Positions 1-5,893 of a stretch of 22,729 nucleotides of DNA are shown here, one piece after another. Every line of letters starts with the position of its first letter. Position 1 is the first letter of the stretch. Both the position numbers and the translations under genes were made by a program. The stretch covers positions 1-22,729 of the forward strand of contig JAEEIS010000218.1 in the NCBI GenBank assembly GCA_016281475.1, in the 5' to 3' direction. The DNA is from Bacteroidales bacterium (GTDB taxonomy: Bacteria > Bacteroidota > Bacteroidia > Bacteroidales > P3). Under the pieces are notes generated by a model that saw only the letters and a list, made by a program, of their open reading frames with translations, was not told the origin of the DNA and did not search any database.

Positions 1-2000
1 AGATTCTGCGTGACGATATATTGCACATTGGGATAGAGCGTATCGCTGTGGTTAATCATTCCATGCAGTTTTACTCCGTTTGTCACCTGTAGGGTGAACG
101 GGTGCCGCAGGGTGTCCGTGGCATCGGTGGAATAGGCACAGAGGTTGAGCCGTATCTTGCGCCCGTCCACCACGTTGTCGTCTATCCTCACATCTATCGG
201 GTTCAACGACTTGCTGTGGGCATACGAACTGAGCGGCCACACAAAGTTCACATGGTTTTGTAGGATATGGACGGTGTTGGTGTCTTCAAACTCCTGAAAC
301 TCCAGCCACACCACGATGCTGTCGGCAGGTCCCCACACGGTGCGGATGGTGGGGTAGAGATGTATCCGTTCGCCCGCATCGGCATACATGCTGGTGTCGC
401 CATACAGCGAGTCGTTCACCTCCACGGTGACGCACTGCAACACGGCGGGTGCCACAGCGGGGGCATTATAAGCCGTATAGAAGTTGACGGGGTTGAACTC
501 CTGGGAATAGTTGATAAGGTCTCCAAAGAGAACTTCCTTGGTGGCGTAGTTGCGCCGTTGCAGCAGCGAGGCAATGCCGCCCGCCACCAAGGGAGTTGCC
601 ATGGAGGTACCATTGTAGATGCGGTACTGCCCGCCTGGCACAGTGCTTATAATGCCCACACCCGGTGCTGACAGCTCGTAGTTGTACAGCTGCTCCTCAC
701 TAAACTGAGAGAACGAAGGGCCGTCACAGTCATAATTGGAGAACTCGGCAAGCCCTCCAGAAGCAGTGCCAGTAGCTTGTATCCCAAAAACAAAGGTGAA
801 CGCAGCAGGGTAGAGCGGACTCCCAACACCACCACAACGGAAGTCGATAGGTGTGGCGTCGTTTCCGGCGGCAGCTACGATGACAGCCGTCTGATATGCC
901 ACGGCAAGAGCCTGTTCCAGTGCTATGGAATAGGCGTAAGAGCCGAGACTCATGCTGATAATGTCGGCACCATTCTGTGTGGCATAGTTGATGCCCTGAA
1001 TGATGGTGGCAATATCGCCCGTGCCATCGCTCTGCATCACGCAGACAGGCATGATCAGCGCGTCAGGACAGGCACCGGCAATGCCAATACCATTGTTGGT
1101 CACCGCGCCAGCAATACCGGCACAATGGGTGCCGTGGCTGTTGAAGTCGTGCATCTCACCCGTCTGGTTCACAAAGTCCCAGCCATGGATGTCGTCGCTG
1201 AAACCGTTGTGGTCGTCATCTTGGTTGGTCGCGCCGCTAGCCTCGGTACTATTAGTCCAGATGTTGCCTTGCAGGTCGGCATGGTCTATGTCGACGCCAG
1301 TGTCTATGATGGCAATGATGGGTCGCCATGTAGCATTGAGCTTGGGTGCGGAGAGGAGGCTGTTGATGCCGCAGGCAGGGATGCCCCACTGTTGGGAATA
1401 GAACGGGTCGTTGGGGTCTGTCTTAGGCTGTGGGTTGGTATCTTTGGGCGATGCCACCCTTGTGGCATCGGCGGGAACCATAGCCCGCATCAAGTCCCCA
1501 TCCATCTGCCCCAGTGCATAGCAGATGTAGTTGGGCTCGGCATATTCCACCTCGGCAAGGGTTTTCAGTTCCTCCATTAGCTCATACTCATTTTTGGGAC
1601 TTCCGTCACTAAGCGTGATGAGGTGCAGCTGGCTGAGATCGCGCTCCACCACTTCGCCGCCACCGAAACTGCCGGCACGGCGCGGATTCTTGGGCATTTG
1701 GAACGTAGGCAGCAGCTGCTCTATATTCGCCACCTCGTAGCCTTCCAGCACAGCATTGATGCCATCCGACTTGCCCGATAGCTGGAACTGTTTGCTGTTT
1801 TGGGGATTCACTTTAATGTCGCTATAGTCCTGAAATTTGACTATGACCTGATGTGGACGTGCGGCATGGCGCATGGATTGGTCTACATGCACAACCCCGT
1901 CCTCGTTGTTGGTGGCCGACTGATAGGCATTACGCACCTGTGCAGCCACATTCCATACTGCAAAAACAAGCAGCAGAACGAACATAATGGTTTTCTTCAT
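1..2000 (-). CDS. Secreted subtilisin-like serine protease (peptidase S8), partial at window edge
   Basis: My translation of the minus strand from the ATG at 2000 stays open to the window edge (666 codons), so the C-terminus is missing. Residues 1-20 form a signal peptide (basic MKK start, hydrophobic core, cleavage around VAA/Q). Residues about 45-160 look like an inhibitor-type propeptide, ending in the typical VEYAEPNY. The S8 catalytic domain has all key residues: Asp233 in IIDTGVD, His289 in SHGTHCAG, oxyanion Asn380 in AAAGND and Ser466 in NGTSMATP. This establishes an active-site-complete subtilase that is exported and then activated by propeptide removal. After about residue 500 a beta-rich accessory region begins. 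A T9SS sorting domain beyond the edge is plausible, given the neighbour at 2400-3875, but is not visible. The gene is transcribed alone from a promoter about 258 nt upstream. Its substrate is unknown. Confidence 0.93.
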   Translation of the reverse strand, partial: MKKTIMFVLLLVFAVWNVAAQVRNAYQSATNNEDGVVHVDQSMRHAARPHQVIVKFQDYSDIKVNPQNSKQFQLSGKSDGINAVLEGYEVANIEQLLPTFQMPKNPRRAGSFGGGEVVERDLSQLHLITLSDGSPKNEYELMEELKTLAEVEYAEPNYICYALGQMDGDLMRAMVPADATRVASPKDTNPQPKTDPNDPFYSQQWGIPACGINSLLSAPKLNATWRPIIAIIDTGVDIDHADLQGNIWTNSTEASGATNQDDDHNGFSDDIHGWDFVNQTGEMHDFNSHGTHCAGIAGAVTNNGIGIAGACPDALIMPVCVMQSDGTGDIATIIQGINYATQNGADIISMSLGSYAYSIALEQALAVAYQTAVIVAAAGNDATPIDFRCGGVGSPLYPAAFTFVFGIQATGTASGGLAEFSNYDCDGPSFSQFSEEQLYNYELSAPGVGIISTVPGGQYRIYNGTSMATPLVAGGIASLLQRRNYATKEVLFGDLINYSQEFNPVNFYTAYNAPAVAPAVLQCVTVEVNDSLYGDTSMYADAGERIHLYPTIRTVWGPADSIVVWLEFQEFEDTNTVHILQNHVNFVWPLSSYAHSKSLNPIDVRIDDNVVDGRKIRLNLCAYSTDATDTLRHPFTLQVTNGVKLHGMINHSDTLYPNVQYIVTQN

Positions 2001-2257
2001 GGTATTGGGAGTTTTTGTATTATCTTATTGTTTGTGGTATTATCTACACTTTGTCCGTGTCGCGACTCGACTGTGCTGAAAACATTGCTCCACTGTAGGA
2101 TGTATCGTGAAGGTTTGATATAATCCAACAGGAGCATTCATTTTCCAATATTCCCTGTACTTATATATGAAGTGTCGAAGTTCACCAATAATAGGAATAG
2201 AGCGAAAATGCGCTTTCTTAATCAATTGCAAACAATACTTCTCGCTGTCTGCAAGTG

Positions 2258-2265
2258 CAAATATA
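2258..2265 (-). promoter_or_regulatory. -7 element for the S8 protease gene
   Basis: The minus strand reads TATATTTG followed by CA, preceded by an A-rich tract and GTTG. This matches the Bacteroidota TAnnTTTG -7 consensus. It implies a leader of roughly 250 nt before the ATG at 2000. No clear TTG at the -33 position was found, so the call rests on the -7 box and its similarity to the other promoters in this window. Confidence 0.55.
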
Positions 2266-2308
2266 CAACTTTTTTCTTATTTGTGAGTTTTTTCTTTCCC
2301 TTTCCCTC

Positions 2309-2340
2309 AAAAAAAGAGGATGCCGTTCACCGACATCCTC
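2309..2340 (-). terminator. Intrinsic terminator of the PCMD-like surface-protein gene
   Basis: On the minus strand, a 7-bp stem (GAGGATG pairing with CATCCTC, 11-nt loop) is followed directly by seven T residues. It lies about 60 nt past the stop codon at 2400. A second 9-bp inverted repeat (2352-2360/2383-2391, CCACGTATC with GATACGTGG) sits between the stop and this hairpin. Confidence 0.8.
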
Positions 2341-2351
2341 ATTCTTTTGCT

Positions 2352-2391
2352 CCACGTATCCTATTATCCTTGTGATACGCGCGATACGTGG
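2352..2391. repeat. 9-bp inverted repeat just after a stop codon
   Basis: CCACGTATC (2352-2360) is perfectly complementary to GATACGTGG (2383-2391), with a 22-nt loop. It starts 9 bases beyond the stop codon of the 2400-3875 gene and lies upstream of the T-tract terminator. It could stabilise the 3' end of the mRNA. It has no T-tract of its own. Confidence 0.5.
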
Positions 2392-2399
2392 AGGTTTTA

Positions 2400-3875
2400 T
2401 CACTTGTTCACCAGCCGTTTGTGCACAAGGCCTTGGGCGGTCTGCAGCTCCACGATGTAGACACCCGTGTGGGGCAGCTCCAGCTCGATGCCTTCGCCCT
2501 TCACAGCCACATCCTGCACCATACGGCCTTCTACCGTATAGAGACGAAGACGCTCCACCGCCACACCGCCGAAGTCCACCATACAACGCCCCTGCGACGG
2601 ATTGGGTCGGAGTGAAACGGACGACCCGTCCACCTCGGCTATGCCGATAGGATTGTGTTGGGGCATAGTGTCGGTGGTCGCTGAGATAAACACCCACGGA
2701 GTCGTAGCCGTATCGCCACACAAGGCTCTGACATAAAAGTCATAGGTAGTGTTCTCTTCGAGGATATTGATCAGGAACGTGCTGTCGGTAACCGTATACG
2801 TCGTGCCCCTGCCCTGGACGAAACCGCCAAGGCCATACTCCACCTCCCAGCGGTCGGGAGTGGCGGAATTGTTCCACGCCAGCTCCACGGTAATATAGTC
2901 GTGATACACCTCATGCAGGTTCTCCACACGACCACACGGGCCGGGGAACTGCACCAGCTGCAGGCTGTCGACACACAGGCGAGAACCTCTGTAGCGGTCC
3001 TTCTCACCGATAGAGGAGATGACCAGCACCACCATCGAGTCCGGCTCCGAATAGGCATAGCCGTCGGGCAGATAGTCTCCAATGGGGAAATAATCCATGT
3101 AGAACGGCTCGTAATTGACCGTGTCGTACAGCTGGAACAGATTCTTCGAACCTGCCCCCACAATCATGCGGCGGTGGCTGAGGCTGTCGTAGCGCGTCCC
3201 CAGAGCAATGATTGCGCCGTAGTCGCGGTTCAGCGGGTCGGTGCTGCGGTTAAAGTACTTATAATACCCCAGCAGACGCCCAGGCAGAAATCCGCCCAGG
3301 GGGAAACCTCCCGATATGTAGTTGTTAAAGTCGGCAGTGTCCAAGATATCCAACATCCACGAAAGGTCGGCGGGGTTGTCCAGAATCTGCTCCATCAGAG
3401 GCAGAATCTTGTTCACGTCCACATAGCCGGTCGAAGCAATCGTCGGCAGCACGGTGTGGACCAAGTCGGAATCCAAAAACTGCGACGCCATCGAATAGGC
3501 CATCGGCGTGAGCACGTCTTCGAAAGTGAACGACTCCACCATCATGGCCGAACTGCCCTCAGGAGCGTTGACCGTGTCGCGCAACACCTTCGCCAACGGA
3601 ATCGAAGTGTTAATCGGAATCTGCATACCCATGGCCGACACCGTATCGTCAATGTCATAATGTGGAATCTGCCAACCCTCCGGCAGCGTATAGCCGTCGT
3701 TGATGGGAATCGGGAGCATCATCAGCGTCATCGTGTCGCCCGGAAACGAGTTCCACTGCTCAAAACAGCCGAATGGCACCGTCATCGTGTCAGCTATCTG
3801 CGCCTTGGCAGACGGGGCAGCCCACACAGCCGCCATCAGCAAAAAAATTACAAGACATTTTTTCTTCATAGTCAT
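2400..3875 (-). CDS. PCMD-like/FN3 surface protein with T9SS type A sorting domain
   Basis: A 491-residue exported protein. Residues 1-25 are a signal peptide (MTMKKK start, hydrophobic core, AKA/Q cleavage). Residues about 40-310 resemble the PCMD domain (putative carbohydrate-metabolism domain) of Bacteroidota: a G-YYKYF stretch, a central I-ALGTRYDS, R-MIVGAG, then PDSMVVLVISS and a final GSRLCVDSLQL strand. Residues about 313-407 form a fibronectin type III domain (WEVEYGLGG, LEENTTYDFYVRALC). Residues 408-491 are a T9SS type A sorting domain (LRPNPSQG, LRLYTVEGR, TGVYIVELQT, KRLVNK). It should cross the outer membrane through T9SS and be anchored on the surface. The PCMD assignment is by pattern only; a ligand is not evident. 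The ATG at 3869 (MKKK) is an alternative start. Transcription probably begins at the -7 element in the 3958-4006 palindrome, giving a leader of about 80 nt. Confidence 0.88.
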   Translation of the reverse strand: MTMKKKCLVIFLLMAAVWAAPSAKAQIADTMTVPFGCFEQWNSFPGDTMTLMMLPIPINDGYTLPEGWQIPHYDIDDTVSAMGMQIPINTSIPLAKVLRDTVNAPEGSSAMMVESFTFEDVLTPMAYSMASQFLDSDLVHTVLPTIASTGYVDVNKILPLMEQILDNPADLSWMLDILDTADFNNYISGGFPLGGFLPGRLLGYYKYFNRSTDPLNRDYGAIIALGTRYDSLSHRRMIVGAGSKNLFQLYDTVNYEPFYMDYFPIGDYLPDGYAYSEPDSMVVLVISSIGEKDRYRGSRLCVDSLQLVQFPGPCGRVENLHEVYHDYITVELAWNNSATPDRWEVEYGLGGFVQGRGTTYTVTDSTFLINILEENTTYDFYVRALCGDTATTPWVFISATTDTMPQHNPIGIAEVDGSSVSLRPNPSQGRCMVDFGGVAVERLRLYTVEGRMVQDVAVKGEGIELELPHTGVYIVELQTAQGLVHKRLVNK

Positions 3876-3927
3876 TTCACTTAAATGTGTTTCTATCTTA
3901 TTATTAATTACAAGTTTTCCTTCTTCC

Positions 3928-3951
3928 GAAAAGGTCTCGAACCACCTTTTC
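3928..3951 (-). promoter_or_regulatory. Leader hairpin of the 2400-3875 gene
   Basis: GAAAAGGT (3928-3935) is perfectly complementary to ACCTTTTC (3944-3951), with an 8-nt loop. On the minus strand it falls within the first few bases of the predicted transcript, just after the -7 element at 3966-3959. It may act as a 5'-stabilising stem. This is inferred from position only. Confidence 0.4.
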
Positions 3952-3957
3952 AGAAAT

Positions 3958-4006
3958 GCAAAGATACAACTTTTTTTTCTAATTCAAAAAAAAGTTGTAT
4001 CTTTGC
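3958..4006. promoter_or_regulatory. Palindromic divergent promoter (tRNA-Ser / surface protein)
   Basis: A perfect 21-bp inverted repeat (3958-3978 and 3986-4006) with a 7-nt spacer. Each arm runs from a block of eight A residues through GTTG to TATCTTTGC. The arms therefore present the same TAnnTTTG -7 element on both strands: minus at 3966-3959, facing the surface-protein gene, and plus at 3998-4005, facing tRNA-Ser about 46 nt downstream. The two -7 boxes lie only about 31 bp apart, so each one's upstream region overlaps the other. Confidence 0.75.
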
Positions 4007-4051
4007 AATCGATTTGACCGAGAGAAATACTCTGTTATCCATTGAAAATCA

Positions 4052-4138
4052 GGAGAGGTGCCGGAGCGGTCGAACGGGGCGGTCTCGAAAACCGTTGACC
4101 CCTTTTGGGGTCCCAGGGTTCGAATCCCTGCCTCTCCG
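4052..4138 (+). tRNA. tRNA-Ser (anticodon CGA)
   Basis: The full cloverleaf can be drawn. The acceptor GGAGAGG pairs with CCTCTCC, with discriminator G at 4138. The D-stem is CCG/CGG with a GAGCGGTCGAA loop. The anticodon stem GCGGT/ACCGT (one G-U pair) holds loop CTCGAAA with anticodon CGA at 4086-4088. The long class II variable arm (ACCCC, TTTT, GGGGT) is characteristic of serine tRNA. The T-arm is CAGGG-TTCGAAT-CCCTG. It reads UCG codons. CCA is not encoded. It is expressed from the plus-strand half of the upstream palindromic promoter and terminated immediately downstream. Confidence 0.97.
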
Positions 4139-4141
4139 CGA

Positions 4142-4190
4142 AAAAAATCTCATAAGTTTTTCTCATAACAAACTTATGAGATTTTTTCTT
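4142..4190 (+). terminator. Terminator of tRNA-Ser
   Basis: A perfect 18-bp stem (4142-4159 with 4170-4187) and a 10-nt loop follow the tRNA within four bases. The stem core is ATCTCATAAGTTT, flanked by A6 on the left and T6 on the right, so it can terminate in either orientation. Only the tRNA ends here. Confidence 0.9.
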
Positions 4191-4686
4191 TTCAAAAGGT
4201 GGTCTTTTCCTCCTCAAAAGTCATACTCCTCCCCAAAACATGAAAAACCGAATTGTCAATTCAAAGTCACCACTCCCGGCCGTATCACATCGCTGCTTTT
4301 GCACCGTGTTCAAAAAACTTGCCCTTCATCGTTCTTATATGCCGTACAATAGTCCTAGACCCGTATTCGGCACGGGTGCATACCTGCTCACGGACTCCGT
4401 GCTGATGGTATAAATCACTTGGATTCATCTTTACATCGTTTTTTTTCTTCATTACCAAAACGTTGATGAACCCCTTTTTAGTATTCTACCTAAGCTATTT
4501 TATGAAGAGCCACTTGTTTTTTAGATTTTCTACCCTTAGTAACGCCCACATTCCTTTTTATTGTGCAGACAGCGAGACAATTTTCCGTCCGCAACAATCT
4601 TTTAACCAAGTCTTAATCGTTTTGTAACATCGGGTTGTTATCTTTGCAGGTGGAATTACTATCCTATTGAAAATGGAAACTGTTTG
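4191..4686. other. Gene-poor spacer between tRNA-Ser and the TPP-synthesis gene
   Basis: No recognisable gene. A 57-codon plus-strand frame (ATG at 4240, TAA at 4411-4413) has more balanced base composition than its AT-rich surroundings but matches no family I know. It contains two short hairpins (ACCCGT 4359-4364 with ACGGGT 4372-4377; CACGG 4389-4393 with CCGTG 4397-4401). A plus-strand TATCTTTG -7 box lies at 4639-4646 and points into the 3' end of the minus-strand kinase gene. No terminator for that kinase was found. Confidence 0.5.
4639..4646 (+). promoter_or_regulatory. Orphan -7 element facing the kinase gene
   Basis: TATCTTTG followed by CA is identical to the -7 boxes of tRNA-Ser, the giant adhesin and the 17350 gene. 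It points right, into the 3' end of the minus-strand thiamine pyrophosphokinase gene, with no convincing plus-strand gene behind it. It could drive an antisense RNA or be left over from a lost gene. Confidence 0.4.
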
Positions 4687-5409
4687 TTATCTGACTGTTG
4701 ACGAATGTCTGCCAATGCTAGTGGCGGTGATTTTCAACTCCCAGCTGACATACACAACAAGCGTGCCACCGGTGACTTCAAACTCGTCGCCCAACGCCTC
4801 GTTGAGCGTCCCCTCCCACAGCCAGGTAAGCGGGCGGTTCACAATCGGATAGCGCAATCCGCAAACGCTGACGGGCACAGTGGGCGTAAACGAGAATATC
4901 GACACCTGCTGCCCCGTACACGACTTAAACACCCTCCGCCCCCTCACAGGCACGAACACCCCATAGTCCGAGACCATGCGGAACTCCACCTGCGGAAACT
5001 CAATAGTATAGTATGCCAACAGGCTGATATTGCCCAACGCATGGTCCTCCCTCAAGCCCGTCGCGCCCAGTATGTCCAACCGAATCTCGCTGTCGGCACA
5101 GCCCTCGCTGCGGGCCTCGCCAATGGCGTAATGCACCGCCTTCGACAGGTCGTTGCTCTCCTGCTCCGAAACCACCTTGCGTCGGACATCCACGCCCGCC
5201 TGCCGCGCCTCGTCGAGCACAGAGGGCGACAGCGAGTCGCCGTCGCCAACCACCTCCACCATCCGTCCACGTCCGTACGACTGCCGGTGCCAACAAAAAA
5301 ACTTCTCAAATGCCCCGTCGCAACAGACCACGCGGTCCGCCTCCCCCAACAAGTCCAGCACCTGCCGCGACACGGGAAACTGCCCATTGGCTATAACTAT
5401 GATATACAT
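4687..5409 (-). CDS. thiN: Thiamine pyrophosphokinase
   Basis: A 240-residue cytoplasmic enzyme that transfers pyrophosphate from ATP to thiamine, giving thiamine diphosphate. Family motifs occur in order: VVCCDGA (residues 28-33), VGDGDSLS (54-61, the metal/ATP site equivalent of GDxDS), ESNDLSKAV (84-92) and GATGLREDHALGNISLL (115-131). The C-terminal half is the beta-rich thiamine-binding domain. I start it at the Met codon at 5409 (MYIIVIANGQ), because the beta strand at the enzyme's N-terminus begins there. The open frame extends upstream to 5532, but those 41 residues are low-complexity (HLHLHICIIYK) and are read through the AT-rich promoter region. It stands alone, with no thiamine-biosynthesis or transporter gene beside it, and I see no TPP riboswitch. 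Confidence 0.92.
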   Translation of the reverse strand: MYIIVIANGQFPVSRQVLDLLGEADRVVCCDGAFEKFFCWHRQSYGRGRMVEVVGDGDSLSPSVLDEARQAGVDVRRKVVSEQESNDLSKAVHYAIGEARSEGCADSEIRLDILGATGLREDHALGNISLLAYYTIEFPQVEFRMVSDYGVFVPVRGRRVFKSCTGQQVSIFSFTPTVPVSVCGLRYPIVNRPLTWLWEGTLNEALGDEFEVTGGTLVVYVSWELKITATSIGRHSSTVR

Positions 5410-5445
5410 AAGTTTAAATTTATATATAATGCAAATATGCAAATG

Positions 5446-5453
5446 CAAATGTA
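5446..5453 (-). promoter_or_regulatory. -7 element for thiN
   Basis: The minus strand reads TACATTTG followed by CA, within a run of TTTGCAT-like repeats 37 nt upstream of the ATG at 5409. It matches TAnnTTTG. A second, less perfect TATTTGCA lies a few bases downstream. No convincing -33 element was seen. Confidence 0.45.
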
Positions 5454-5540
5454 CAAATTTATTTTCACACAGCATAAACACAGCCTTTCCCCCACCTAAC
5501 TCCCACCAATCCTCGCTCCTTTGCCGCTCCATCGTTGCTA

Positions 5541-5565
5541 CATTATCGCTTAGCAGGCGATAATG
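5541..5565. repeat. 9-bp hairpin upstream of thiN
   Basis: CATTATCGC pairs perfectly with GCGATAATG across a 7-nt loop. There is no T-tract, so it is not an obvious terminator. It lies about 90 nt upstream of the thiN -7 element and could be an operator. Confidence 0.4.
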
Positions 5566-5627
5566 CAGTGATATTCAATTTATTACACACTTACTAAAAT
5601 CGGGTGGTAGCATGCGTTCACATTGAC

Positions 5628-5662
5628 GGGGAGAGTGTGGTGCGACAGGGGAGAGTGAGGTG
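5628..5662 (+). promoter_or_regulatory. Two G-rich direct repeats, candidate operator
   Basis: GGGGAGAGTGTGGTG at 5628-5642 and GGGGAGAGTGAGGTG at 5648-5662 differ at one position and are spaced 20 bp start to start, about two helical turns. They end 49 bp before the -33 TTG of the giant adhesin gene. This is a reasonable geometry for an activator site, but no regulator is known. Confidence 0.4.
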
Positions 5663-5711
5663 TTTTGGCGGGTGAATGAATTAAATTTTGAACAAATATT
5701 TGTGGAAAAAA

Positions 5712-5741
5712 TTGGCATTCTAAAAAAAAACGTTATCTTTG
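5712..5741 (+). promoter_or_regulatory. Promoter of the giant T9SS adhesin gene
   Basis: TTG at 5712-5714, a 19-bp spacer containing a run of nine A residues, and TATCTTTG at 5734-5741. This is the best full match in the window to the Bacteroidota -33/-7 promoter. It predicts a leader of about 145 nt before the ATG at 5894. Confidence 0.75.
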
Positions 5742-5893
5742 CAGCTAGTTTCTTTTGCTCTTAGGGACGGCAATATGCGTGCAGCGCACAGACATGCAGG
5801 CATATAGCGGAATCTAGTAGTTAAAAGAGACGTACCGAAACACGATAACGCGAAAAATAGGATTAAAAACTTTAATAATTTAAATGGTTTGTT

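Larger units (their letters stand above)
2001..2399. other. Intergenic region between two minus-strand genes
   Basis: This 399-base gap holds the terminator of the upstream surface-protein gene (2309-2340), a second inverted repeat just after its stop (2352-2360 with 2383-2391), and the protease -7 element with a leader of about 250 nt. The leader contains a 63-codon minus-strand frame (2231 to 2040) that opens at TTG. It has no recognisable family and I do not call it as a gene. Confidence 0.6.
5410..5893. other. Divergent control region between thiN and the giant adhesin gene
   Basis: This 484-base gap contains, left to right: the thiN promoter; a 9-bp hairpin (CATTATCGC 5541-5549 with GCGATAATG 5557-5565); two G-rich 15-mers in direct repeat at 5628-5642 and 5648-5662; the adhesin promoter at 5712-5741; and a leader of about 145 nt with short inverted repeats (ATATGC 5773-5778 with GCATAT 5800-5805, enclosing GTGC/GCAC). 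No coding region is evident. Confidence 0.55.

Noticed and set aside
777..1580. 267-codon plus-strand frame
   Set aside because: It opposes the S8 catalytic core (Asp, His and Asn motifs), which is unmistakable on the minus strand.
2040..2231. 63-codon minus-strand frame starting at TTG in the protease leader
   Set aside because: No recognisable family, weak start, and no supporting neighbour. Kept only as a remark in the leader finding.
3933..4089. Shared 9-mer GGTCTCGAA near 3933 and in the tRNA anticodon arm (4081), considered as an attachment-site remnant
   Set aside because: Nine bases is too short, no integrase is present, and the first copy lies in a hairpin loop with its own explanation.
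5410..5532. Upstream extension of the thiamine pyrophosphokinase frame
   Set aside because: The extra 41 residues are low-complexity and read through the promoter and TTTGCAT repeats. The family N-terminus begins at the Met codon at 5409.
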